A stretch of 64,000 nt of DNA from Ruegeria spongiae (lineage in GTDB: Bacteria; Pseudomonadota; Alphaproteobacteria; Rhodobacterales; Rhodobacteraceae), in assembly GCF_023502395.1 (NCBI RefSeq), contig NZ_JAMFMB010000009.1, positions 83,284 through 147,283 on the forward strand, read 5' to 3'. The translations under genes were made by a program, and so were the position numbers. This document shows, piece after piece, positions 1 to 8,718 of this stretch. The notes under the pieces were generated by a model. The model ran no database searches, was not told the origin of the DNA, and was given only the letters and a program-made list of their open reading frames with translations. Within the stretch, counting starts at the first letter, position 1, and every line of letters begins with the position of its first letter.

Positions 1-30
1 GGTAGGTCCTAGGACCGTAAAAACGCGCAT
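1..30 (-). CDS. 5' end of a gene leaving the window, possibly an EF-G-like GTPase
   Basis: Only ten codons are present, reading MRVFTVLGPT from an ATG at 28-30 on the minus strand. An AGAGGGAA ribosome binding site lies just upstream, around 38-45. The hydrophobic strand ending in G-P resembles the start of a P-loop as in EF-G-like translation GTPases of Rhodobacterales. The glycine-lysine part of the loop lies outside the window, so the family assignment is inference. It is co-oriented with hemN, whose stop lies 226 bases upstream. Confidence 0.4.
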   Translation of the reverse strand, partial: MRVFTVLGPT

Positions 31-256
31 GGTGGGTTCCCTCTTAAAGTGCTGCAGTGTTTATGTTCGCTGCACGGTAAGGGCCGAACGAATGCGGGTC
101 CGTTCGCTTGCGCTGTATGTCTGGCCTCTGCCTCGGTGCGCGGGCCAATAGCCCGGCGCGCTCTGCCCTGAGTGTGAGAAATCAGGGGGTCCGACGTCAA
201 GCCCTTTGCGTGCCGGGCCAGCGCCTTGGGCGGATTGCCGGGCGTTGAGGTGCAGA

Positions 257-1612
257 TCAGACGGCAGAGCTGTGGCCCGCCTTGCTCAGGTCATAGGCAT
301 CGAAATGGCGGGCGATCATGCGGGTCAGGGGCCGGGCTGGCTGCGGAATGAAAAGCCCCTCATCGGTAATCTGCAAAAGCCCGTCAAAGGCAGCGTTGGC
401 CCGTTGGAACATATCTTCCAGAGCATCGCGCGGCAGGTCATAGCGGCGTTCGATCTCGTCGCGGTCGATTCGGAAATCGCACATCAACGCCTCGATCAAC
501 CGAGCGCGCAGATTGTCCTCGCCGCCAAAAACATGCCCGCGCGCGACGGAAAACCGCCCCTCGCGGATCGCGGTGGTATGTTTTGCCGTGGCCGAGGCGT
601 TTTGCGCATAGCCTTGCGGGAAGCGCGAGATCGAGGATGCTCCGACGCCGATCAGTACTTCAGACCGGTCATCGGTATAGCCCTGGAAGTTGCGGCGCAG
701 GCGCCCGTTTTGCAGGGCGTGGCTCAACCCGTCTTCCGGCGTGGCGAAATGGTCGATCCCGATTTCGTTGTAATTATCCCACAGGAACAGCTGCCGCGCG
801 GTCTCGAACAGGCCCAGCCGTTGTTCAGGAGTGGGCAGCGCATCCGAGGGGATCATTTGCTGGCGTTTTGCCATCCAGGGCACATGTGCGTACCCATAAA
901 GCGCCACGCGGTCGGGCCTCAGCGACAGCAGTTTCTGGACGCTTTCGGTGATCCGCGCCGTGGTCTGGTGCGGCAAGCCATAGAGGATATCGGCGTTCAG
1001 ACTGTGGATGCCGCGGGCGCGCAGCATCTCGGCGGCGTCGCGGGTGATCTCATAGCTTTGCAACCGGCCGATGGTTTTCTGGATGTTCTCGTCAAAATCC
1101 TGCACTCCGATCGAGGCGCGGTTCATGCCCGCCTCGGCCAGCGCGTCCAGGCGCGCGGCGTCGATCTCGTTGGGGTCGATCTCGACCGAGAATTCGGCAT
1201 CTTCGGCAAAGGGCGCGACATCGGCGATGGCGCGGGACAGATCGCGCATCATGTCGGGGGCCAGCAATGTGGGCGTGCCACCGCCCCAATGCAGCCGCGA
1301 CAGAGTCACGCCCGATGGCAGGTGTTGCTGCAACAGCCGCAGTTCGGCTTTCAGCGTTTCCAGATAGGCGGCCACGGGGGATGCGGTCTTTGTTCCTTGC
1401 GTCCGGCAGGCGCAGAACCAGCACAGGCGGCGGCAGAACGGGACATGGATATAGAGCGAGATCGCGCTTCCGGGCGCGATTTCCGAAATCCAGTTGCCGA
1501 ACAGGTCGGCCCCAACATCGTTGCTGAAATGCGGCGCAGTCGGGTAGCTCGTGTATCGAGGCACCCTTGCGTCAAATAGGCCTAGCCCTGCCAAATTCGG
1601 TTTCGTATTCAT
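257..1612 (-). CDS. hemN: Oxygen-independent coproporphyrinogen III oxidase
   Basis: This 451-residue radical-SAM enzyme decarboxylates coproporphyrinogen III to protoporphyrinogen IX without oxygen, supplying heme under low oxygen. The 4Fe-4S/SAM motif is at C60, C64 and C67 with the HemN-typical extra C69. The N-terminal LFDARVPRYTSYPTAPH block and the WGGGTPT glycine motif near residue 110 are also typical of HemN. Length matches the family. It is divergent from fnrL, and an FNR box at 1648-1661 sits at the right distance to activate it. A possible -10 lies so close to the ATG that the transcript may have almost no leader. Confidence 0.95.
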   Translation of the reverse strand: MNTKPNLAGLGLFDARVPRYTSYPTAPHFSNDVGADLFGNWISEIAPGSAISLYIHVPFCRRLCWFCACRTQGTKTASPVAAYLETLKAELRLLQQHLPSGVTLSRLHWGGGTPTLLAPDMMRDLSRAIADVAPFAEDAEFSVEIDPNEIDAARLDALAEAGMNRASIGVQDFDENIQKTIGRLQSYEITRDAAEMLRARGIHSLNADILYGLPHQTTARITESVQKLLSLRPDRVALYGYAHVPWMAKRQQMIPSDALPTPEQRLGLFETARQLFLWDNYNEIGIDHFATPEDGLSHALQNGRLRRNFQGYTDDRSEVLIGVGASSISRFPQGYAQNASATAKHTTAIREGRFSVARGHVFGGEDNLRARLIEALMCDFRIDRDEIERRYDLPRDALEDMFQRANAAFDGLLQITDEGLFIPQPARPLTRMIARHFDAYDLSKAGHSSAV

Positions 1613-1621
1613 GCCACGTCT

Positions 1622-1661
1622 GTATTATCAAGTCTCAGTTCGAGGCCTTGACCCAGATCAA
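1622..1661 (-). promoter_or_regulatory. FNR box and predicted hemN promoter in the hemN-fnrL intergenic region
   Basis: TTGACCCAGATCAA at 1648-1661 matches the FNR consensus TTGAT-N4-ATCAA at both half sites. Its centre is 42 bases upstream of the hemN ATG, and a -10-like TAATAC (minus strand, 1627-1622) lies between them. That is a class II arrangement with a start site at about 1613-1615. For fnrL on the plus strand the same box is only about 20 bases before the ATG, which would suit repression or autoregulation. The site is seen directly; its function is inference from the FNR family. Confidence 0.75.
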
Positions 1662-1673
1662 ATAGGACGAAAT

Positions 1674-2417
1674 ATGACCAAGCACGCAAAGTTGGCGCCG
1701 TCGGCCTGCGGCGAATGCCCGATCCGGCATCGCGCCGTGTGCTCTAAATGCGATGCGGATGAGCTGACCGAGCTTGAAGCCATCAAGTATTATCGCAGCT
1801 ACGAGGCCGGGCAGACGATCTTGTGGGCGGGCGACCAGATGGGATTCGTCGGCTCGATGGTCTCGGGCGTTGCGACGCTGACCCAGACGATGGAGGATGG
1901 CCGGACCCAGATGGTCGGGCTGCTGCTGCCATCGGATTTCGTCGGGCGGCCGGGCCGTGATTCGGCGGCCTATAACGTTGTTGCGACCAGCGACGTGGTG
2001 ATGTGCTGTTTCCGCAAATCCCCGTTCGAGGACATGATGGCCAGAACGCCGCATATCGCGCACCGCCTGTTGCAGATGACCCTGGACGAGTTGGACGCGG
2101 CGCGCGAGTGGATGCTGGTTCTGGGCCGCAAGACCGCACGTGAAAAAATCGCCAGCCTGCTGTCGATCATCGCCCGCCGCGATGCGTCGCTGGGTCTGGG
2201 CGTCGCCACAGGGCGGGTGGTGTTCGATCTGCCGCTGACCCGCGAGGCGATGGCGGACTATCTGGGCCTGACGCTTGAGACCGTGAGCCGCCAGATCTCG
2301 GCCCTGCGCAAAGACGGCGTCATTGTTCTGGACGGCAAGCGCCATGTGACCGTGCCGGATATGGACCGGCTGATGGACGAGGCTGGCGACGACAATGATG
2401 GCGGGATGCTGATCTGA
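1674..2417 (+). CDS. fnrL: Fnr-type anaerobic transcription regulator FnrL
   Basis: 247 residues. FNR proteins sense oxygen through a 4Fe-4S cluster and activate anaerobic and microaerobic genes. The cysteines C12, C15, C23 and C26 lie near the N-terminus and C111/C112 at the expected fourth-ligand position. The CRP/FNR effector-like domain follows, then a winged helix-turn-helix with the E-x2-SR recognition signature of FNR (LTLETVSRQIS). The ATG at 1674 was chosen because the cysteine motif then starts at the usual distance; the frame is open further upstream. Its neighbours hemN and cco carry FNR boxes, which fits its role. Confidence 0.95.
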   Translation: MTKHAKLAPSACGECPIRHRAVCSKCDADELTELEAIKYYRSYEAGQTILWAGDQMGFVGSMVSGVATLTQTMEDGRTQMVGLLLPSDFVGRPGRDSAAYNVVATSDVVMCCFRKSPFEDMMARTPHIAHRLLQMTLDELDAAREWMLVLGRKTAREKIASLLSIIARRDASLGLGVATGRVVFDLPLTREAMADYLGLTLETVSRQISALRKDGVIVLDGKRHVTVPDMDRLMDEAGDDNDGGMLI

Positions 2418-2514
2418 CTTCTGGGCCAAGTCGCAGGGCACATCCTTTCGGGCGTGACCACGGGCGGTTTCCGTGTTTTATTCAGACCTTGGAAACGTTT
2501 GTTTGGAGTTCGGG

Positions 2515-2769
2515 ATGGAATTCAGTGGCCTTTTGGCAATGCTGTTGATCGGCGCAATCGCGGGTTGGCTGTCAGGGAAAATCATGGAAGGGCGCGGATT
2601 CGGCCTGATCGGCAACATCATCGTTGGCGTCGTCGGGGCCTTTCTGGCCGGAACGATTTTTCCTGCCCTCGGGTTTTCTTTGGGCGGAGGGCTGTTCTCG
2701 TCGATTTTCTTTGCGACCGTGGGGGCGGTGATCCTGTTGTTCCTGATCGGGCTGATCAGACGCGGCTGA
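2515..2769 (+). CDS. GlsB/YeaQ/YmgE-family small membrane protein
   Basis: 84 residues with three hydrophobic segments separated by glycine-rich turns. The GAIAGWLSGK start and the NIIVGVVGAFLAG block are typical of the GlsB/YeaQ/YmgE (transglycosylase-associated) stress membrane family. The biochemical role of the family is unclear. The ATG at 2515 follows a GGAG ribosome site; an upstream in-frame ATG lacks one. It lies between fnrL and a convergent usp gene. No FNR box is seen directly upstream. Confidence 0.85.
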   Translation: MEFSGLLAMLLIGAIAGWLSGKIMEGRGFGLIGNIIVGVVGAFLAGTIFPALGFSLGGGLFSSIFFATVGAVILLFLIGLIRRG

Positions 2770-2777
2770 CAGGTGGC

Positions 2778-2799
2778 AAGCCGCGCTGATGGGCGGCTT
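2778..2799. terminator. Hairpin between convergent genes
   Basis: AAGCCGC and GCGGCTT form a seven-base-pair stem with an eight-base loop, placed between the GlsB-like gene and the usp gene that converge here. There is no strong T run, so it is a modest bidirectional terminator candidate. Confidence 0.45.
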
Positions 2800-2825
2800 G
2801 GGTTCCGTTGTCACTGGCGCGTGGA

Positions 2826-3665
2826 TCAATGGGCCAGAAAGATCGGCACCTTCGCAACCTCAAGCATGTTGCGGGTGGCGCCGCCCAGAATAGCCTCGCG
2901 GAATCGCGAATGCCCATAGGCCCCCATCACGATCATGTCGGCATTCTTGTCCAGCGCGTGCCGGTTCAGGATATCGGACACCCGCGTCATGGATTTGTTC
3001 AGCACATCAATCTCGCATCTGATCCCATGTCGCGCCAGCATCTGCGACAGCAGCCCGCCCGGATCGGACCGGTCCGGGCCGTGGGTCGGCGGTGCGATCG
3101 CCACGATCCGCGCAAGGTCGGCGGTTTTCAGAAAGGGCAGGGCCATGCGGATGGCACGCATCGCCTCGACGCTTTCATTCCAGCCGATCAGGACCCGCTT
3201 CGGCAGCGCGGGTGAGGCATTGTCGTCGGGCAGCACGATCACCGGGGCGTGACCCTCGAACATGGCGGCCTCGACAATCGGTTCGGCCTCTGTCCCGTGG
3301 TCGGGCCCATAGGGGCGCGGCAGCACGACCAGATCGGCAAACCGGGCGCGATGGGCCACATGGCGCCCGATATCGGCCATCTGCGCGACGCCCTCCTCGG
3401 TCGACCAGCGAATTCCCGACGGGGCGAGGACGGCCTCGGCCAATTCCCGGATCTCGGCCGCTTCGGCGGTGGCGCGGGTCAGCGTTTCCTGCAGGATCAG
3501 CGCATTGGCGCCAGCATAATAATAGCCGGTCTGGGTGCGGTCGACGCCCAGGCACAGCACCTCGACATGGGCGTCCAACTCCTGGGCAAGTGCGGTGAGA
3601 TGTGACAGGACACCGCGCGCCTGCCCGGTATCGGTCAATACGGTCAAAAGGGATTTGTAGGACAT
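2826..3665 (-). CDS. Tandem-domain universal stress protein (UspA family)
   Basis: 279 residues containing two Usp folds. The C-terminal half carries the ATP-binding signature as GAYGHSRFREAILGGATRN near residues 250-268, while the N-terminal half lacks a clear copy. Usp proteins of this type are common next to cco genes in Rhodobacterales and are linked to low-oxygen survival. The gene is divergent from ccoN. An FNR box at 3755-3768 lies 90 bases upstream of its ATG and could serve either gene. The precise function is unknown. Confidence 0.88.
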   Translation of the reverse strand: MSYKSLLTVLTDTGQARGVLSHLTALAQELDAHVEVLCLGVDRTQTGYYYAGANALILQETLTRATAEAAEIRELAEAVLAPSGIRWSTEEGVAQMADIGRHVAHRARFADLVVLPRPYGPDHGTEAEPIVEAAMFEGHAPVIVLPDDNASPALPKRVLIGWNESVEAMRAIRMALPFLKTADLARIVAIAPPTHGPDRSDPGGLLSQMLARHGIRCEIDVLNKSMTRVSDILNRHALDKNADMIVMGAYGHSRFREAILGGATRNMLEVAKVPIFLAH

Positions 3666-3754
3666 GTGCTCCTCTTGGTGACGTCAGGTCACTGGCAATA
3701 CCGCAGATTGCGTTTCGATGAGGATATGACTGCCACGGATTTCAGGTTATCGTC

Positions 3755-3768
3755 TTGACACAGATCAA
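3755..3768 (+). promoter_or_regulatory. FNR box upstream of ccoN
   Basis: TTGACACAGATCAA is a near-consensus FNR site, centred about 99 bases before the ccoN ATG. A class II start site would fall near 3803, leaving a leader of roughly 58 bases. It lies between the divergent usp and ccoN genes. Confidence 0.8.
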
Positions 3769-3860
3769 GGAAACGAACCTGTGCGAGATGCATTTAGGCG
3801 CCCAGACAGAAAGACCCGGCGCGTATTGGATTCGCACCGGGTTCAATAAAGGGACGCGAA

Positions 3861-5468
3861 ATGCTGAATTATATCAAGCTCATGGTGCTTGGTCTGATTG
3901 CCTTGTTTTCAATGATGGCAATCAACTACGCACGTGATGAGGCATATTTTGTTCATGCCATCATCATTTTGCTGGTGTCCGGCGGAATGTTCTTGTGGAT
4001 ATTGCGCAGGACCGATGAGCCGGACACGCCTATCGACTATTCAGGCGAGTATATGGACGGGGTCATCCGCTATGGTGTGATCGCCACCGCCTTCTGGGGC
4101 GTTGTTGGCTTTCTGGCCGGTGTGTTCATCGCGTTTCAGCTGGCCTTTCCGGCGCTCAACTTTGAATGGGCGCAGGGATATGCCAATTTCGGGCGACTGC
4201 GTCCGCTGCACACCTCCGCGGTGATTTTCGCCTTTGGCGGCAACGCGTTGATCGCGACGTCCTTCTACGTGGTGCAGCGCACCTCGGCGGCGCGGCTTTG
4301 GGGCGGCAATCTGGCGTGGTTCGTGTTCTGGGGCTATCAGTTGTTCATCGTTCTGGCGGCGACCGGCTATCTGCTGGGCGGCACCCAATCCAAGGAATAT
4401 GCCGAGCCGGAATGGTATGTCGATATCTGGCTGACCGTGGTCTGGGTGGCGTACCTTGTGGTCTATCTCGGCACGATCATCAAACGGAAAGAGCCGCATA
4501 TCTATGTGGCCAACTGGTTCTATCTGGCCTTCATCGTGACCGTGGCGATGCTGCACCTGGTCAATAACATGACCGTCCCGGTCAGCATCTGGGGGTCGAA
4601 ATCGGTGATCCTGTGGTCCGGGGTTCAGGACGCGATGGTACAGTGGTGGTACGGCCATAACGCCGTGGGCTTCTTCCTGACCGCCGGGTTCCTGGGCATG
4701 ATGTATTATTTCATCCCGAAGCAGGCCGGGCGTCCGGTCTATTCCTACAAGCTGTCGATCATCCACTTCTGGGCGCTGATCTTCCTGTATATCTGGGCCG
4801 GTCCGCACCATCTGCATTATACCGCGCTGCCCGACTGGGCGACGACGCTTGGCATGGTGTTCTCGGTGATCCTGTGGATGCCGTCCTGGGGTGGCATGAT
4901 CAACGGTTTGATGACGCTGAGCGGTGCCTGGGACAAGCTGCGCACCGATCCGGTGATCCGGATGATGGTGATCTCACTGGGCTTTTACGGCATGTCCACC
5001 TTTGAGGGGCCGATGATGTCGATCCGCGCGGTCAACAGCCTCAGCCATTACACCGACTGGACAATCGGCCACGTGCATTCCGGCGCGCTGGGCTGGAACG
5101 GCATGATCACTTTCGGCGCGCTCTATTATCTGGTGCCGGTGCTGTGGAAGCGCGAGCGTCTCTACTCGCTCAGCCTTGTCAGCTGGCACTTCTGGCTCGC
5201 GACGATCGGGATCATCCTGTACGCCGCGTCGATGTGGGTGACCGGCATCATGGAAGGCCTGATGTGGCGCGAAGTGGATGCGAACGGTTTCCTGGTGAAT
5301 TCTTTCGCCGATACTGTCGCCGCCAAGTTCCCGATGTATGTGGTGCGCGCGCTGGGCGGGGTCCTGTTCCTGAGCGGTGCAATCATCATGTGCTATAACC
5401 TGTGGATGACCGTCCGTCGGGCACCGGCCAAAGAGGCCAGCCTGACCGTCGCGGTCCCGGCTGAATAA
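3861..5468 (+). CDS. ccoN: cbb3-type cytochrome c oxidase subunit I
   Basis: 535 residues, the catalytic proton-pumping subunit of the high-affinity cbb3 oxidase in the inner membrane. About twelve or more hydrophobic helices are visible. Heme and copper ligands can be placed: H117 and H406 for low-spin heme b, H404 for heme b3, and H266, H316 and H317 for CuB. It starts the ccoNOQP operon, with 14 bases before ccoO. The upstream FNR box fits induction by FnrL at low oxygen. Confidence 0.97.
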   Translation: MLNYIKLMVLGLIALFSMMAINYARDEAYFVHAIIILLVSGGMFLWILRRTDEPDTPIDYSGEYMDGVIRYGVIATAFWGVVGFLAGVFIAFQLAFPALNFEWAQGYANFGRLRPLHTSAVIFAFGGNALIATSFYVVQRTSAARLWGGNLAWFVFWGYQLFIVLAATGYLLGGTQSKEYAEPEWYVDIWLTVVWVAYLVVYLGTIIKRKEPHIYVANWFYLAFIVTVAMLHLVNNMTVPVSIWGSKSVILWSGVQDAMVQWWYGHNAVGFFLTAGFLGMMYYFIPKQAGRPVYSYKLSIIHFWALIFLYIWAGPHHLHYTALPDWATTLGMVFSVILWMPSWGGMINGLMTLSGAWDKLRTDPVIRMMVISLGFYGMSTFEGPMMSIRAVNSLSHYTDWTIGHVHSGALGWNGMITFGALYYLVPVLWKRERLYSLSLVSWHFWLATIGIILYAASMWVTGIMEGLMWREVDANGFLVNSFADTVAAKFPMYVVRALGGVLFLSGAIIMCYNLWMTVRRAPAKEASLTVAVPAE

Positions 5469-5482
5469 GGAGGGCCGGAGCA

Positions 5483-6211
5483 ATGGCAATTCTCGACAAA
5501 CATAAGATCATCGAGACCAACGCGACCCTCCTGCTGGTGCTGAGCTTTCTGGTGGTGACCATCGGCGGTATCGTGCAGATCGCCCCGTTGTTCTATCTGG
5601 AAAACACCATCGAGAAGGTCGAGGGCATGCGCCCCTACACGCCTCTCGAACTGGCCGGGCGCGACATCTATGTCCGCGAGGGCTGTTATGTGTGTCACAG
5701 CCAGATGATCCGGCCCATGCGGGACGAGGTCGAACGCTATGGCCACTACTCGCTGGCGGCGGAATCGATGTATGACCATCCGTTCCAGTGGGGCTCCAAG
5801 CGGACCGGGCCGGACCTGGCCCGTGTCGGCGGGCGCTATTCGGATGACTGGCATGTGGACCACCTGCGCAATCCCGAAGCGGTGGTGCCGGAATCGGTGA
5901 TGCCGAAATACGCCTTTCTCGAAAACCGGATGGTTGACGGCAAATACATCGAAGACGTGATGGCCGCCAATGCGATGACCGGCGTGCCCTATAGCGACGA
6001 GATGCTGGAGGCCGCGCAGGCGGATTTCCAGGCGCAGGCCGATCCCGACAGTGACTATGACGGGCTGCTCGAACGCTATGGCGACAAGGTCAATGTGCGC
6101 AATTTCGACGGTCAGCCGGGGATTTCGGAAACCGACGCGCTGGTGGCTTATTTGCAGATGCTGGGCACGTTGGTCGATTTCTCGACCTTCACGCCTGATG
6201 CGAACCGCTGA
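5483..6211 (+). CDS. ccoO: cbb3-type cytochrome c oxidase subunit II
   Basis: 242 residues: one N-terminal transmembrane helix (about residues 14-38) followed by a periplasmic mono-heme cytochrome c domain. The heme attachment motif C68-Y-V-C71-H72 is present, with methionines available downstream as axial ligand. It passes electrons from CcoP toward CcoN. An AAGGAGGG ribosome site precedes the ATG. Confidence 0.97.
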   Translation: MAILDKHKIIETNATLLLVLSFLVVTIGGIVQIAPLFYLENTIEKVEGMRPYTPLELAGRDIYVREGCYVCHSQMIRPMRDEVERYGHYSLAAESMYDHPFQWGSKRTGPDLARVGGRYSDDWHVDHLRNPEAVVPESVMPKYAFLENRMVDGKYIEDVMAANAMTGVPYSDEMLEAAQADFQAQADPDSDYDGLLERYGDKVNVRNFDGQPGISETDALVAYLQMLGTLVDFSTFTPDANR

Positions 6212-6221
6212 GGAGGGTGAG

Positions 6222-6449
6222 ATGGAAGAATACACCCTGCTCAGGCAGTTCGCCGATAGCTGGATGCTGTTGCTGCTTTTCGTGGTGTTTGTCGGAATCA
6301 TAATCTGGGCCTTCCGCCCGGGCAGTTCCAAGACCCACGAGGACACCGCGAACATCCCGTTCCGGCATGTCGATTCGCCCAATGACGGTGATACCGGACC
6401 CAATGCGCACAAAGCCAATGCCGCCACAGACGAGGAGGCGAGAACATGA
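6222..6449 (+). CDS. ccoQ: cbb3-type oxidase subunit IV (CcoQ/FixQ)
   Basis: 75 residues with a single transmembrane helix (about 12-30), an aromatic-arginine exit (WAFRPGS) and a polar, acidic tail typical of CcoQ, which stabilises the oxidase. GAGGGTGAG precedes the ATG. The stop overlaps the ccoP start by four bases (ATGA), indicating coupled translation. Confidence 0.93.
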   Translation: MEEYTLLRQFADSWMLLLLFVVFVGIIIWAFRPGSSKTHEDTANIPFRHVDSPNDGDTGPNAHKANAATDEEART

Positions 6450-7333
6450 GCCAGCACGAGGAACAGAACAAGGCGGCCAATCACCAGCCGGGCGACCCCA
6501 ACACCACCGGCCATAAATGGGACGGGATCGAAGAGTTCGATAACCCGATGCCACGCTGGTGGCTCTGGACCTTCTATGCCACCATCCTCTGGGGCTTGAT
6601 CTATACGATCGCATATCCGGCATGGCCTCTGGTCAATTCGGCGACCGCCGGTGTGCTGGGTTGGTCGACTCGCGCCGATGTCGCCTCGGAGATCGTGTCG
6701 GTCGAGGAAGCCAATGCCGAGATCAACGGTCGGCTGGCCGCGATCAAGATGGAAGACATTGCCGAAGACGCTGATCTGCATGGCTATGCGGTGTCCTCGG
6801 GTGCTGCGGTGTTCCGGACCCGGTGCGCGCAGTGCCATGGGTCGGGTGCGGCAGGGGCGGTGGGCTATCCGAACCTGCTGGACGACGCCTGGCTCTGGGG
6901 TGGGGATATCGAGAATATCCACCTGACCATCAGCCACGGCATCCGCAACGAGGACGACCCGGATGCCCGCTACTCCGAGATGCCCGCCTTTGGCCGTGAC
7001 GAATTGCTGACGCCAGAAGAGATCGATCAGGCTGTAAATTATGTGATGTCGCTTTCAGGCACACCGCAGGACGCGGCTCAGGTCGAGGCCGGATCGGTGA
7101 TATTCGCCGACAATTGCGCCGCCTGCCATATGGAGGACGCCACCGGTGATCCCGAGCAGGGTGCGCCGAACCTGGCAGATGCGATCTGGCTCTATGGCGG
7201 TGACTACGACACCGTGAAAGAGACTGTCACCAACAGCCGCTTCGGCGTCATGCCGTCCTGGCAGAGCCGTCTGACCGAGGCGCAGATCCGTGCGGTTGCC
7301 ACCTATGTCCACCAGCTGGGCGGCGGTGAATAA
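6446..7333 (+). CDS. ccoP: cbb3-type cytochrome c oxidase subunit III
   Basis: 295 residues. The N-terminal FixP/CcoP domain has one transmembrane helix (about 40-60), followed by two cytochrome c domains with heme motifs C127-A-Q-C130-H131 and C224-A-A-C227-H228. It is the membrane-anchored di-heme entry point for electrons. Last gene of ccoNOQP, followed by a strong hairpin. Confidence 0.97.
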   Translation: MSQHEEQNKAANHQPGDPNTTGHKWDGIEEFDNPMPRWWLWTFYATILWGLIYTIAYPAWPLVNSATAGVLGWSTRADVASEIVSVEEANAEINGRLAAIKMEDIAEDADLHGYAVSSGAAVFRTRCAQCHGSGAAGAVGYPNLLDDAWLWGGDIENIHLTISHGIRNEDDPDARYSEMPAFGRDELLTPEEIDQAVNYVMSLSGTPQDAAQVEAGSVIFADNCAACHMEDATGDPEQGAPNLADAIWLYGGDYDTVKETVTNSRFGVMPSWQSRLTEAQIRAVATYVHQLGGGE

Positions 7334-7340
7334 ACAGAAT

Positions 7341-7418
7341 ACCTTCGGGCGGTGAAACGCCCGAAGGTCCGGTGTCGGCTGCTCGATCTGTTCGCGCGTT
7401 TCCTGAGTAGCCGACACC
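7341..7418 (+). terminator. Two consecutive stem-loops after ccoP
   Basis: A perfect 11-bp stem (ACCTTCGGGCG, loop GTGAAA, CGCCCGAAGGT) occupies 7341-7368. A second perfect 10-bp stem pairs 7371-7380 with 7409-7418 around a 28-base loop and is followed by TCCTTTCG. Neither has a long T run. The first is probably the 3' end of the cco transcript; the role of the second is unclear. Confidence 0.6.
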
Positions 7419-7475
7419 TCCTTTCGCGAAAATAGACTTTAGATCCGCGCCGGTCCAGCACCCGTTTGGGGCGGC

Positions 7476-7637
7476 CTAAAGGTCGTTCAGGTCCACATCG
7501 CGCGGATTTTTCAACCACCAATGACCCTCGGGCAGCCAGCGCCGCCGTTTCTTGGCCTTGGATCCAGGCATATCCCGAATATGCGGGGCGTTTGTGCGGG
7601 TGGCGGTCATGAACGACCGGGCAAACACTGTAAGCAT
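7476..7637 (-). CDS. Hypothetical 53-residue basic protein
   Basis: It starts at an ATG with a good AGGAGA ribosome site eight bases upstream. The protein is basic in the middle (KAKKRRR), followed by a tryptophan-rich WLPEGHWWLKNP segment. No signal peptide, transmembrane helix or known domain was recognised. It is divergent from the LysR gene with 100 bases between the two starts, which suggests possible control by that regulator. The function is unknown. Confidence 0.55.
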   Translation of the reverse strand: MLTVFARSFMTATRTNAPHIRDMPGSKAKKRRRWLPEGHWWLKNPRDVDLNDL

Positions 7638-7737
7638 GGTCTGTCTCCTGTAGAGCGTATTGACTGGATTCAAGATTGCCATCTGGCGCAAAAAATGCGA
7701 CTCAATTACCATTCGTATCTGTAAGCAAGAGTTACAT

Positions 7738-8613
7738 ATGGATTGGAAGGAACTTCCGCCGCTTGCGTCATTGAGAGCCTTTTCAGCCTTTGCTGAAAGG
7801 CGAAATGTCACTCGGGCCGGGGAAGCGCTGAATGTAAGCCATGCCGCCATAAGCCAGCAATTGCGCGCGTTGGAAAGCCACCTTGGCGTCGCCTTGCTGG
7901 ATCGCAGCGGAAAATCCCTGACCCTGACGCCGGATGGCGAGCATCTGGCGCGAGCCTTGCAGCTTGGCTTCGGGGCCATCGGGACCGCCATCGCGGATGT
8001 GACAAAATCCGGCGCGGATCGCCCGGTGCATGTCTCGCTCACATCAACCTTCGCGGCGTCCTGGCTGATGCCCCGTCTGCCTGCCTTCCGTCTTGATCAT
8101 CCCGAGGTCAGCCTGATCCTGGAGCCCACGCCGGAGCTGGTCGACCTGCGCCCCGGCGGCGTCGATGTGGCGATCCGCTACGGATCGGGTGGATGGGCCG
8201 GGGTTCAGGCGCAGATGCTGCTGCAAACCCCGATCGTTCTCGTCGCCGCGCCAGAGCTGTTGGGGGGCAAGAGTGACTGGACGCCTGCGGAACTGGCGCA
8301 TCTGCCCTGGCTGGAAGAGATCGGAACCACCGAGGCTTCGACCTGGCTGGCCGGGCGCGGGGCCGCGCTGGACCCGGCGGCAGGGCGCATCACCCTCCCT
8401 GGGAACCTGATGCTGGACGGGGTGCGCGCCGGGCAGGGTGTCACCATCACGGTGCGGCATTTCGTCAGGCAGGACATCCAGTCGGGCCGCCTTGTCGAGC
8501 TTTATGTCGAACCCGATACCCGCGGATATTACATCGTTTCAAGGCAGGTACCGCTGCGACCAACCGTCAAGACCTTCATTGCGTGGCTGAAGCGGCAGGC
8601 GGGCGCGTTGTGA
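7738..8613 (+). CDS. LysR-family regulator, GcvA-like
   Basis: 291 residues. The N-terminal winged helix-turn-helix (about residues 8-65, SLRAFSAFAERRNVTRAGEAL then SHAAISQQLRALE) and the substrate-binding domain resemble GcvA/AmpR-type LysR proteins. The ATG at 7738 was chosen because the HTH starts at residue 8 as usual; upstream in-frame codons lack support. It interrupts the cco region, and its likeliest target is the divergent 53-codon gene. The effector is unknown. Confidence 0.88.
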   Translation: MDWKELPPLASLRAFSAFAERRNVTRAGEALNVSHAAISQQLRALESHLGVALLDRSGKSLTLTPDGEHLARALQLGFGAIGTAIADVTKSGADRPVHVSLTSTFAASWLMPRLPAFRLDHPEVSLILEPTPELVDLRPGGVDVAIRYGSGGWAGVQAQMLLQTPIVLVAAPELLGGKSDWTPAELAHLPWLEEIGTTEASTWLAGRGAALDPAAGRITLPGNLMLDGVRAGQGVTITVRHFVRQDIQSGRLVELYVEPDTRGYYIVSRQVPLRPTVKTFIAWLKRQAGAL

Positions 8614-8639
8614 CAAAAGGTGATTATACGATGCGCGTT

Positions 8640-8653
8640 TTGACCCATATCAA
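8640..8653 (+). promoter_or_regulatory. FNR box upstream of ccoG
   Basis: TTGACCCATATCAA has both FNR half sites intact, centred 72 bases before the ccoG GTG. A TATGAT at 8666-8671 could be a -10, though it is slightly closer to the box than the standard class II spacing. It links the assembly operon to the same oxygen control as ccoNOQP. Confidence 0.72.
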
Positions 8654-8718
8654 AGTCTGATCTGTTATGATTTGTGAGAAGGTGCTGAATCCCATCCTCT
8701 CTTAACCGGAGCATTTGC

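Noticed and set aside
206..1579. 457-codon plus-strand frame opposite hemN
   Set aside because: hemN on the minus strand has complete family motifs; the opposing frame has shadow composition.
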